64,000 nucleotides of DNA from Marivivens niveibacter. GTDB taxonomy: Bacteria > Pseudomonadota > Alphaproteobacteria > Rhodobacterales > Rhodobacteraceae. The notes below the pieces were generated by a model. That model had not been told where the DNA came from and did no database searches. It saw only the letters and a list, made by a program, of their open reading frames with translations. The stretch spans positions 162,180 to 226,179 of the forward strand of contig NZ_MSPP01000004.1 in the NCBI RefSeq assembly GCF_002150005.2. The letters are read 5' to 3'. The position numbers were made by a program, and so were the translations under genes. This document shows, piece after piece, positions 47,736 through 55,112 of this stretch. Position 1 is the stretch's first letter. Each line of letters begins with the position of its first letter.

Positions 47736-49517
47736 TTAGTTGGCTTCTAGCGATACACCAGTAAGCTGAGGAGTTTCAACAATCGGACGCAGCCCCAACA
47801 GCGGCGCAACGCGGCGGATCATTTCGGCAGCCACCGGAACGGCGGTCCAACCTGCCGTGCGGCGCGGTTCGCTGCCGGATGTGTCTTCGGGTTCATCCAA
47901 GGTGACGATCAGCGCATATTGCGGGTTCGACGCTGGGAACACAGACGCAAAGGTCGCGATCACCTTATCGTCATAATATCCGCCCTGCGGGCGCACCTTA
48001 TCCGCGGTGCCCGTCTTACCGGCGACCTCGTATCCGGCCACTTCGCCAAAGGACGCGGTGCCGCGCGTCACAACCTGACGCAGCATGTCGATTGATGCTT
48101 CTGCTGCGGCTTCGGTCATAACGCGTTCGCCGGGTTGATTGTTCGGGTCATGGATTAATGTCGGCGTCACCAGACGGCCGCCGTTACCAATCGTGGCATA
48201 AGCCGCGGCCAAATGCAGCGGAGATGCCGCGATACCATGACCATAGGAAATGGTCATCGTGTTGAGCATCGTCCAGTCGCGCGGGTACTGCGGACGCCCT
48301 GCGGATGCTTCGATCAGCTCAACAGGCGACATTTCCAGAAAACCCAGCGATTGCATGTAATCTTGCTGGCGTTCTGGGCCAATCATTTCCGCGATGCGTG
48401 CCGTACCAATATTCGACGATTTCACGATCACATCCGTGACTGTATTTTCACGACCATAATGATGGAAATCGTTGATCGTATGGCCACCCGTGCGAATTGC
48501 GGGCGCTGTTTCGATCATCGTTTCAGGGTTCACCAGCCCCAAATCCAAAGCCTGCGCAACGGCAAGGATTTTGAACGTCGATCCCAATTCATAAACGCCC
48601 TGAACAGCGCGATTGAACAACGGGCTGTCTGATTGGTCCCCTGTCGTCAAAACAGTCGGGCGATCATTGGGATCAAAGTCTGGCAAAGACACCAACGACA
48701 GGATTTCACCTGTATGCACGTCCATCAAAATAGCGGCTGCGCCTTTGGCATTCATCAACGTCATGCCACCAGCCAGCACACGTTCCGCGGCGGCCTGAAC
48801 GGACAGGTCAATTGACAACTGTAGCGGCGCACCTTCGTTTGAAGGGTCACGCAAAAATTCGTCAAAGACGCGCTCGACGCCCGCAACACCGACGATTTCC
48901 GCCGATGCCACACCTTCGCGGCCATAGCTTGCGCCGCCCAAAATATGCGATGCGACAGGGCCATTTGGATAAAGACGCATTTCGCGCGGCCCAAACAACA
49001 AACCAGGTTCGCCAATATCATGGACCGCTTGCATTTGTTCAGGGCTGATCTGTCGGCGCACCCATACAAACGCACGGTCACCTGTAAAATCTTTGATCAG
49101 GCGTTCATGATCCAGCTCTGGAAAAATTTCAGCTAGTCGATCCGCAGCGTTTACAGGGTCGATCATATCGCGCGGATGAGCGTAAACCGAATAGGTGTCA
49201 AAATTCGTCGCCAACACGCGGCCCTGACGGTCGGTGATATCAGCACGCATCGACAGGATCGGATCACTGCCTCGCGAAACCTGCGGTTCTTCGGGCGCAG
49301 TTGTCGCGATGCCCGCCATTTTGACCAAAATCGCGGCAAAAGCGCATAGGAAAAAGCCGGACAAAACGATCAACCGGCTTTCCGCGCGAATTTTGTCTGT
49401 GTCGCGAACGGCTTCGTTACGGATGCGTTTGTTTTCAGCTTCGATCGCGTCAGGGTTTTGCCCTAGCTGACGCGCGTTTAGAATCCGAGCCAAGGGACGC
49501 AGCGGCGTGCGGATCAT
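47736..49517 (-). CDS. ftsI: Septal transpeptidase FtsI (PBP3)
   Basis: The 593-residue class B PBP has one N-terminal transmembrane helix (about residues 48-68), a pedestal domain (SMRADITDRQGRVLATNFDT) and the transpeptidase domain. The active-site Ser is in GSTFK, with SSN and KTGTADK as the other two motifs. It cross-links septal peptidoglycan with FtsW. The ATG overlaps the ftsL stop by 4 nt. Confidence 0.96.
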   Translation of the reverse strand: MIRTPLRPLARILNARQLGQNPDAIEAENKRIRNEAVRDTDKIRAESRLIVLSGFFLCAFAAILVKMAGIATTAPEEPQVSRGSDPILSMRADITDRQGRVLATNFDTYSVYAHPRDMIDPVNAADRLAEIFPELDHERLIKDFTGDRAFVWVRRQISPEQMQAVHDIGEPGLLFGPREMRLYPNGPVASHILGGASYGREGVASAEIVGVAGVERVFDEFLRDPSNEGAPLQLSIDLSVQAAAERVLAGGMTLMNAKGAAAILMDVHTGEILSLVSLPDFDPNDRPTVLTTGDQSDSPLFNRAVQGVYELGSTFKILAVAQALDLGLVNPETMIETAPAIRTGGHTINDFHHYGRENTVTDVIVKSSNIGTARIAEMIGPERQQDYMQSLGFLEMSPVELIEASAGRPQYPRDWTMLNTMTISYGHGIAASPLHLAAAYATIGNGGRLVTPTLIHDPNNQPGERVMTEAAAEASIDMLRQVVTRGTASFGEVAGYEVAGKTGTADKVRPQGGYYDDKVIATFASVFPASNPQYALIVTLDEPEDTSGSEPRRTAGWTAVPVAAEMIRRVAPLLGLRPIVETPQLTGVSLEAN

Positions 49518-49861
49518 GACTCGCCTCCGTCTGACGACACCTCGATGATGCGGCCAGTCACTGGCAGAATGTCTTCGATCGGGTAAGCGACCTGATCAAC
49601 GCGCCCAAACCCATCTGGCATCAACGGCAACAAACCCAAACGATCAAAGTTCAGGTTCACAAGATCGCGCAAACGGTCTGGGCGGTTCTGATAGGCCCAT
49701 TCCGCATTGAGCGTCCGCAAACGCGATGTCGCTGTTGCGATGTCACGGTTCAACTCGCGTACGTGTTTAATGGAATCTTGGGTTCGATAATTTTCCTGAT
49801 AGGCCCAAAACGCGGACCCAATCACGGCCAAGGCGGCCAATACATATAACAAACTACGCAT
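49514..49861 (-). CDS. ftsL: Cell division protein FtsL
   Basis: The 115-residue bitopic protein has an N-terminal transmembrane helix (residues 2-20) and a coiled coil (about residues 24-62, HVRELNRDIATATSRLRTLN). It bridges FtsQ and FtsB. Sequence conservation of FtsL is low; identification rests on this architecture and the place between rsmH and ftsI, with overlaps on both sides. Confidence 0.9.
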   Translation of the reverse strand: MRSLLYVLAALAVIGSAFWAYQENYRTQDSIKHVRELNRDIATATSRLRTLNAEWAYQNRPDRLRDLVNLNFDRLGLLPLMPDGFGRVDQVAYPIEDILPVTGRIIEVSSDGGES

Positions 49862-50829
49862 TAACGTTCCCCTTTGAGCATCGGCATGCCCAATGATTTG
49901 CGATCCACGTCACCTGATGGCGCATCCGTGCGGCGAGCAACACGCAACTTAGCCGAACGAGAGCGCGGATTATCCTCTAGCTCTTCTGCATCGGGGCCAA
50001 TTGCCTTTTTCTCGATCATGTCAAAGGCAGGTTTTTCACGCTGCATTTCAGGGGCATAGCGGTTGGCATTCGCCGTGCGGCCTGACCGTGCCTGAAAGAA
50101 CCGTTTGGTCATGCGGTCTTCGACGGAATGGAATGTCACTACGGCCAGCAATCCACCCGGACGCAAGGCGCGTTCGGCGGCCATCAAACCTTCGGCCAAT
50201 TCGCCGTATTCGTCGTTCACGGCAATGCGTAGCGCTTGGAATGTGCGGGTCGCGGGATGGCTCTGCCCCGGTTTTTGTCGTGGCAGACAGGATTCAACAA
50301 CCTTGGCCAATTCCAGAGTCGTGGTCAGTGGACGCGCCGCAACGATCGCTTTGGCAATACGGCGGGATGCGCGTTCTTCGCCATATAGATAGATGATATT
50401 GGCCAGATCGGCTTCGTCCATTTCGTTGCACAGATCCGCGGCCGACGTGCCAGACTGGCTCATCCGCATGTCCAGGGGGCCGTCTTTCATAAACGAAAAG
50501 CCGCGCTCGGCCTGATCCAGCTGCATGGACGATACGCCCAGATCCAAAACAATGCCGTCTAGACCCGATGCATATTGGTCCAGTTTCGAAAACGTGCCCT
50601 GCACCATTTCAATGCGGTCGCCGTATTCGCCAACCCATGGCGCAGCCATTTCAAAGGCCAGCGGATCGCGATCAACGCCAATCACTTTATCCGCGCCCGC
50701 CTTTAGCAATTCGCGCGTGTAGCCCCCTGCCCCGAACGTGCCATCAAGCCAGACACCCGAAACAGGAGAGACCGCCCGAATGAGCGGCCTGATCAAAACT
50801 GGAATATGTGGCTTACCCGGCGCAGACAT
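49861..50829 (-). CDS. rsmH: 16S rRNA m4C1402 methyltransferase RsmH
   Basis: The 322-residue SAM-dependent enzyme modifies 16S rRNA C1402. Motif I is [16 protein letters not shown], with HIPVL at the N-terminus and the [20 protein letters not shown] segment typical of RsmH. It overlaps mraZ and ftsL by one base each (TGATG and TAATG). Confidence 0.97.
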   Translation of the reverse strand: MSAPGKPHIPVLIRPLIRAVSPVSGVWLDGTFGAGGYTRELLKAGADKVIGVDRDPLAFEMAAPWVGEYGDRIEMVQGTFSKLDQYASGLDGIVLDLGVSSMQLDQAERGFSFMKDGPLDMRMSQSGTSAADLCNEMDEADLANIIYLYGEERASRRIAKAIVAARPLTTTLELAKVVESCLPRQKPGQSHPATRTFQALRIAVNDEYGELAEGLMAAERALRPGGLLAVVTFHSVEDRMTKRFFQARSGRTANANRYAPEMQREKPAFDMIEKKAIGPDAEELEDNPRSRSAKLRVARRTDAPSGDVDRKSLGMPMLKGER

Positions 50830-51329
50830 CAGACACCGCCCAACAGCGACAACGGGTCGAAATCATCGCCCATATCGCCCAACCAATCGTCAATGTCCGC
50901 ATTAACAGTGGATTTAAAGATATCGTCGTTCCACATTTCAAAATTGGAAATAAGGCCACGGAAATACACGTCGCCTTCTTCGATTTCCAATTTTTCGCGG
51001 ATCGATTTGGGCAGGATCACGCGGCCGTCTTTATCGGCCTCTAGGGTCTGCGACTGGGTCACATATAGATGTGCCATGCGTTTTTGATCCAACGCCTTTT
51101 CGCGCGGCATCGCATAGATATCGTCAACAATGCGCTGATGTTCGTCCATGGTATAGACCTGAACGTGTCGCTTTAGATGCTGACCGTAAACGATTTTCAT
51201 ACGTGGGTTTTGACGGGATGCGGATTCTGGATCGCCAGCCAGCAGGATGCGACGGAAATCGGCGGGGATCGACATGCGTCCCTTTTTATCCACCTTCTGG
51301 AGGTGTTCGCCTTCAAACGCCTGAACCAC
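50829..51329 (-). CDS. mraZ: Transcriptional regulator MraZ
   Basis: The 166-residue protein has two SpoVT/AbrB-like MraZ domains ([12 protein letters not shown] near the N-terminus and [18 protein letters not shown] from about residue 95). MraZ oligomers bind direct repeats before the dcw operon and repress it. The start is a GTG with AGGG only 3-4 nt upstream. I did not find a clean set of 10-bp-spaced GTGGG-type repeats in front of it. The gene has an unusually long leader (see UpsM). Confidence 0.95.
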   Translation of the reverse strand: MVQAFEGEHLQKVDKKGRMSIPADFRRILLAGDPESASRQNPRMKIVYGQHLKRHVQVYTMDEHQRIVDDIYAMPREKALDQKRMAHLYVTQSQTLEADKDGRVILPKSIREKLEIEEGDVYFRGLISNFEMWNDDIFKSTVNADIDDWLGDMGDDFDPLSLLGGV

Positions 51330-51377
51330 TGCCCTGCGGTCCTTTCCCTGCCCCCGTTAAAAACCAAACCCCTGAAA

Positions 51378-51418
51378 AGGGCACGGCGGATTGAACTGCT
51401 GCCACTGTTCAATCCGCC
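51378..51418 (-). terminator. Leader hairpin/terminator upstream of mraZ
   Basis: A 12-bp perfect stem with a 10-nt loop. On the minus strand the tail is GTGCCCTTTTCAGGGG, so the U-run is short and delayed by five bases, which fits partial termination. A second small hairpin (CCCT/AGGG) overlaps that U-run. Confidence 0.6.
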
Positions 51419-51590
51419 GCCACCGTCCCTTTCGGGAAGTCCAGCAACGCGCGCCACCTGGGGGGATGTCTGCTCGCTCGCGCGCCGGATGTTCTATCGA
51501 AAAAGCGTGTGCCTGTATGAAACCTGCAATTTCGCCTCTGGGCTCTTTTCAACTTCGGCCCTTGGTATTTTTTATCATCGCTCTTTCGAT
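51378..51590 (-). ncRNA. upsM: UpsM-like mraZ 5' leader RNA
   Basis: The mraZ leader inferred from the promoter at 51597-51625 is about 261 nt. Near its 3' end it holds a perfect 12-bp hairpin, GGCGGATTGAAC (51385-51396)/GTTCAATCCGCC (51407-51418), followed on the minus strand by GTGCCCTTTTC. Termination there would release an RNA of about 210 nt. This is the arrangement described for Rhodobacter sphaeroides, where a leader of roughly 270 nt carries a Rho-independent terminator that yields the RNase E-cleaved sRNA UpsM. Identity here is by position and architecture, not by sequence comparison. Confidence 0.7.
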
Positions 51591-51596
51591 GGGATG

Positions 51597-51625
51597 AATA
51601 TGCAGGACGTTTTGGGCGCTGGCAA
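51597..51625 (-). promoter_or_regulatory. Candidate housekeeping promoter of the dcw cluster
   Basis: On the minus strand TTGCCA (51625-51620) and CATATT (51602-51597) are 17 nt apart. The expected start point is near 51590, about 261 nt before the mraZ GTG. Confidence 0.6.
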
Positions 51626-51949
51626 CAACTTTTTGGAATCTTATGGAACCACCTGGGGTTTTACTGACACTCACGGTTCCATCACGGCGATTCACAGCGG
51701 TTAACCAAACCGAAACCTTGCCTAAGACAGCAAAGACATCACTAGATGTAGTTTATGCACCTTGTTTTGGGCGAGGTTCCACAAGATTCAGTTTTTTTCC
51801 CAGAAAACTCCATAACCCCGCCGCCGAACGCAGATGTTCCCAAATTGTTCTGAAAATTCACAGAAACTCACGGCGCAGTGATTCGTAACTAGGTCAAAAA
51901 TGACCTGCAGATTCCAGAAGGTTCCATGCTACCCGACCTGGCATAGATT
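51626..51949. other. Non-coding region with repeated GGTTCCA motif and one GTTC-N7-GTTC box
   Basis: No credible gene is present. The 7-mer GGTTCCA occurs at 51675, 51775 and 51920 on the plus strand and inverted (TGGAACC) at 51644-51650, close to the -35 of the dcw promoter. GTTC at 51836 and GTTC at 51847 are 7 nt apart, matching the alphaproteobacterial LexA direct repeat. Both may be regulatory, but neither is linked to an obvious start. Confidence 0.35.
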
Positions 51950-51993
51950 CTATTCAAAAGAATAGCGCCGCCCAGTTTTCACTGGACGGCGCT
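51950..51993 (-). terminator. Intrinsic terminator of the Mrp/ApbC gene
   Basis: Arms AGCGCCGCCCAG (51964-51975) and CTGGACGGCGCT (51982-51993) pair with one mismatch. On the minus strand the hairpin is followed by ATTCTTTTG. Confidence 0.8.
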
Positions 51994-52020
51994 AACCATG
52001 GAATGTTCGAAAAGTGAAAT

Positions 52021-53082
52021 TTATACAATTCCACCATCGATAAACCGCTGCGCCAAATTCGCGTAGGACTGCGCCATATCACAGTCACCCGCTGCGATCG
52101 GGGTGCCACTATCGCCGGCCAAACGCGTGTCCAAATCAATTGGCAAAGCACCCAAGAAAGGTAGCTCCAGCTCTTTGGCTGCATCAGCGACACCGCCGTG
52201 ACCAAAGATATGCGCCTCGTGACCACAATTCGGGCAATGGAAGGTAGACATATTCTCTACCAATCCCAAAACGGGCGTCTTTAGCGTCTTGAACATATCC
52301 AGCGCTTTGCGCGCATCTAATAGAGCGACGTCCTGCGGCGTGGACACAACCACAGCACCCGACAAATTGGTTTTCTGACACAACGACAACTGAATATCGC
52401 CTGTTCCGGGTGGCAGGTCGATCAGCAGGACATCCAATTCCCCCCATGCCACCTGCCCCAACAACTGCTGCAGGGCACCCATCAACATAGGGCCACGCCA
52501 GATCACTGCCTTATCAGGGTCAACCATCAGACCCAGGGACATAATCGTGACCCCATGGGCAGAAAGAGGTTCGATCATATCGTTGCCGTTTGATTTCGGC
52601 TTACCACTGACACCCATCATTCTGGGCTGCGATGGACCGTATAGGTCTGCATCTAACAGACCGACCTTTTTACCTTTGCGCGCCAACGCGACGGCCAAGT
52701 TAGATGACACCGTAGATTTCCCGACGCCGCCTTTGCCTGAACCAATTGCAATTATCCGTTTCACACCTGGAACAGACTGTGGGCCTGCTTGCGGCGTCGG
52801 GTGGCGACCCACCTTTAGGCTTGGTACGGGTTTAGACGGGCCATGTGCCGTTAATACAGCCGACACCGGCACCGAGGTCTGCGCCTTGAGCGCCTCAACG
52901 GCCGCTTGACGGACTGGCTCTAGCGCCTGAGCCTCTTCGGGCGTTGCGGCTTCGATCACGAAACGGATGGCATCAGAATCGACCGTTAACGCTCGCACCA
53001 GATCCGAATCTATCAACCCTTGTCCGCTGGGCGACTTCACCTGATTCAGAATCGCGCGAACATTAGCATTACTTAGGGTCAT
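52021..53082 (-). CDS. Mrp/NBP35 family ATP-binding iron-sulfur carrier (ApbC-like)
   Basis: The 353-residue protein has an N-terminal MIP18/DUF59-like domain (about residues 1-85), a linker, and a ParA-like P-loop ATPase domain. The deviant Walker A is [17 protein letters not shown]. The [10 protein letters not shown] motif supplies the CxxC that holds a bridging Fe-S cluster between subunits. ApbC-type proteins carry and deliver Fe-S clusters to apo-enzymes. It lies upstream of the dcw promoter on the same strand but ends in its own terminator. Confidence 0.93.
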   Translation of the reverse strand: MTLSNANVRAILNQVKSPSGQGLIDSDLVRALTVDSDAIRFVIEAATPEEAQALEPVRQAAVEALKAQTSVPVSAVLTAHGPSKPVPSLKVGRHPTPQAGPQSVPGVKRIIAIGSGKGGVGKSTVSSNLAVALARKGKKVGLLDADLYGPSQPRMMGVSGKPKSNGNDMIEPLSAHGVTIMSLGLMVDPDKAVIWRGPMLMGALQQLLGQVAWGELDVLLIDLPPGTGDIQLSLCQKTNLSGAVVVSTPQDVALLDARKALDMFKTLKTPVLGLVENMSTFHCPNCGHEAHIFGHGGVADAAKELELPFLGALPIDLDTRLAGDSGTPIAAGDCDMAQSYANLAQRFIDGGIV

Positions 53083-53184
53083 CTTGGCTCCTATTCTTCA
53101 AAACGCCCAAATCATGGGCGAAATCTGGTCCCGACCTAGAAAATCACAAGGTAAAGTTGCTGAACAGCACCCTTTGATACGCTT

Positions 53185-53214
53185 TTGCGACAATAGGTCA
53201 GTCTTTCGTATGCA
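53185..53214 (+). promoter_or_regulatory. Candidate promoter of the ccaF1/cuckoo RNA locus
   Basis: TTGCGA (53185-53190) and TATGCA (53209-53214) are 18 nt apart, giving a leader of about 140 nt before the DUF1127 ATG. I did not find an RpoH-type (CTTG...) promoter, which would be expected from the R. sphaeroides locus, so this is tentative. Confidence 0.3.
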
Positions 53215-53360
53215 TTTGCTGCATGGCGGCAATGACGAAAACCACAATTGTGCGATTGCAGCAAAAACATCAAATTGAACTCAACGGCAACACAGCCAAC
53301 CCCGACACGGGGATCACGATTAAGACTGCCACTAGGCAACGATACGAAGAGAGTTATGTA

Positions 53361-53570
53361 ATGGCTTACGCACACGAAGTACGCAACGGTTTCGCAGGCA
53401 CCGCAAACGCTGGTCTGGTCGCAAAACTGGCAGAACGTTTTGCACAGTACAAAACATACCGCGCAACGATCAATGAACTGTCGGACCTGAACGACCGTGA
53501 ACTATCTGATCTGGGCATCTCGCGTTCGATGATCAAACGCATCGCAATCGAAACCGCCTACGGCGCATAA
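53361..53570 (+). CDS. DUF1127 small RNA-binding-type protein, CcaF1-like
   Basis: The 69-residue product starts MAYAHEVRNGFAGTANAGLV and ends with the DUF1127 core (YRATINELSDLNDRELSDLG, ISRSMIKRIAIETA), a basic helix-turn-helix-like segment with Arg/Lys residues. The frame is open from 53223, but the family begins at this ATG. In R. sphaeroides the DUF1127 protein CcaF1 is encoded directly before the CcsR sRNAs, binds RNA and affects their maturation. The same layout here, with an array of CCUCCUCCC hairpins 10 bp after the stop, makes this the orthologous locus by context. Confidence 0.9.
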   Translation: MAYAHEVRNGFAGTANAGLVAKLAERFAQYKTYRATINELSDLNDRELSDLGISRSMIKRIAIETAYGA

Positions 53571-53580
53571 GAATAGAAAA

Positions 53581-53967
53581 CGAAGGTTCTTCTCCTCCTC
53601 CCTAGAACCTTCGCCCACGGTCCGCTCTCTCCTCCTCCCTGAGCTGGACCGTAACAAAAGCGGCAGCACCTCTCCTCCTCCCTGGTGCTGCCGCATTGAC
53701 ATAACCGGTTTTGAACCTTCTCTCCTCCTCCCTGAAGGTTCAGAAGCTAGCGGCGGGATCTCTCCTCCTCCCTGATCCCGCCGCATACAGAATTACGAGA
53801 CCCTCTCTCCTCCTCCCTGAGGGTCTTGTGACAGAAACGATCTGGTCTCTCCTCCTCCCTGACCACTTCGTTTCGCACATAGCGAATGCTCTCTCCTCCT
53901 CCCTGAGCGTTCGCACAAATAGCACGGCGGCACCCCTCCTCCTCCCTGGGTGCCGCCGTTTGCTTTT
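53581..53967 (+). ncRNA. Cuckoo/CcsR-type sRNA array, nine tandem hairpins with a conserved CCUCCUCCC loop
   Basis: Nine hairpins share the loop TCTCCTCCTCCCT (the ninth lacks the first T) while every stem differs, so the structure is conserved by compensation. Stem positions (5' arm/3' arm): 53581-53590/53604-53613; 53617-53627/53641-53652 (one bulge); 53660-53670/53684-53694; 53712-53720/53734-53742; 53751-53760/53774-53783; 53796-53805/53819-53828 (one G-U); 53834-53847/53861-53874 (2x2 internal loop); 53882-53891/53905-53914 (one G-U); 53924-53935/53948-53959. The loops carry the anti-Shine-Dalgarno-like CCUCCUCCC. The last hairpin runs into TTTGCTTTTT and doubles as the terminator. In R. 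sphaeroides four CcsR RNAs are processed from the CcaF1 transcript. No ORF explains this stretch. Confidence 0.93.
53924..53967 (+). terminator. Terminator formed by the ninth cuckoo hairpin
   Basis: A perfect 12-bp stem (ACGGCGGCACCC and its complement) with the C-rich loop is followed by TTTGCTTTTTC. It is the only hairpin of the array with a T-run. Confidence 0.85.
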
Positions 53968-53983
53968 TCTGGAATGTGGGAAT

Positions 53984-54436
53984 TTAGGCGCGCAGGTCCT
54001 TGGGCGATCCCATCACCATATAACTGGTGATCGACCGCACATGCGGGACGGTGCCCAACGTGTCTGTATGGAAAGCCTTGTAGGCGGCCAAATCCGCGCA
54101 TTCGACACGCAGCAGATATTCAAACGCACCCGCCACGTTATGGCATTCCGTGACTTCGTCTGCGCGATCCATAGCGCGTTCGAAATTCAGCTGTGCCTCT
54201 TTCGTGTGTTCAGACAGACCAACAGTCACATAAACCACGAAACCTCGCCCGATCTGAGCCGGCGCTAGTTGCGCGCGATAACCCGTGATCACCCCGCGGG
54301 ATTCCAAATCCTGAACGCGGCGCAAACAGGCGGAGGGCGACAGACCAACCTTTTCCGCCAGAGCAAGGTTGCTGATCCGCCCATCACGCGTCAGTTCGCG
54401 CAATATCTTTTGGTTTATTTGATCTTCTTTCGCCAT
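53984..54436 (-). CDS. Lrp/AsnC family transcriptional regulator
   Basis: The 150-residue protein has an N-terminal winged helix (DQINQKILRELTRDGRISNL, ALAEKVGLSPSACLRRVQDL) and a C-terminal RAM ligand-binding domain (about residues 65-140, GRGFVVYVTVGLSEHTKEAQ onwards). I take the ATG at 54436; a TTG three codons earlier is possible. It is divergent from a LysE-type exporter, the usual arrangement when an Lrp-like protein controls amino-acid export. Two TGCGCA palindromes at 54452 and 54481 in the shared gap are possible operator elements. Confidence 0.92.
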   Translation of the reverse strand: MAKEDQINQKILRELTRDGRISNLALAEKVGLSPSACLRRVQDLESRGVITGYRAQLAPAQIGRGFVVYVTVGLSEHTKEAQLNFERAMDRADEVTECHNVAGAFEYLLRVECADLAAYKAFHTDTLGTVPHVRSITSYMVMGSPKDLRA

Positions 54437-54509
54437 TAATTGCAAAAATAGTGCGCATTACCACAACAAAGCAATCACATTGCGCAGGTTTCAGGCGATT
54501 AATCGCGTC

Positions 54510-55112
54510 ATGACGATAGAATTGATCCTTGCCCTTGTTGGCTTCGCCTTTGTTAGCTCGATCACTCCGGGCCCGAATAACATGATGCTGATGGCGTCCG
54601 GAGCCAACTTTGGCCTGCGCCGATCCCTGCCCCATATGCTGGGCGTTGGGATTGGGCATTCGTTCATGATCCTGATTATCGGCGCGGGGCTGATAACCCT
54701 TTTCGAACGGTTCCCTATGACGCTGGTCGCGATGAAATGGGGATCGGTGGCGTATCTGCTATATCTGTCGTGGAAAATCGCAAACGCGGCGCCAAAAACG
54801 CCCGACCCTGCGCAGCCAGAATCGAAACCATTCACGTTTTTTCAGGCGGCCGCATTTCAGTGGGTCAATCCAAAGGGTTGGTTCATGGCCCTAACCGCCA
54901 TCAGCGCTTACACCGTAGATCAGTCACTGACCCAAGTCGCAGTGGTCGCACTGATTTTCATACTGACCAACTTGCCGTCGATTTCAGTCTGGACCGTTCT
55001 GGGCCAACAGGCGCGCCGTTTCCTAAACAGCACTGCCCGTTTGCGTGCGTTCAACATCACAATGGCCGTGCTGCTGGTGCTGACCCTAATCCCGATTATC
55101 CGCGGGCATTAA
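54510..55112 (+). CDS. LysE/RhtB family amino-acid exporter
   Basis: The 200-residue inner-membrane protein has about six helices. The family signature is SSITPGPNNMMLMASGANFG near the N-terminus, with QWVNPKGWFMALTAI in the middle. It likely exports an amino acid under control of the divergent Lrp-type regulator. The frame is open from 54480, but the family starts MTIELILALVGFAFV at 54510. Its TAA overlaps the stop of the convergent helicase gene by four bases. Confidence 0.92.
   Translation: MTIELILALVGFAFVSSITPGPNNMMLMASGANFGLRRSLPHMLGVGIGHSFMILIIGAGLITLFERFPMTLVAMKWGSVAYLLYLSWKIANAAPKTPDPAQPESKPFTFFQAAAFQWVNPKGWFMALTAISAYTVDQSLTQVAVVALIFILTNLPSISVWTVLGQQARRFLNSTARLRAFNITMAVLLVLTLIPIIRGH

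Noticed and set aside
51177..51704. Plus-strand 175-codon frame across the mraZ start and leader
   Set aside because: It is antisense to mraZ, rich in unusual residues, without a Shine-Dalgarno, and crosses the leader hairpin.
51900..51962. Short SOS peptide gene next to the LexA-like box
   Set aside because: The only nearby frames are about 20 codons, without hydrophobic helix or Shine-Dalgarno, so nothing resembles an SOS division inhibitor.
53581..53967. CRISPR-like array
   Set aside because: The repeated part is only 13 nt, lies in hairpin loops, and the 'spacers' are self-complementary stems; no cas genes are near.
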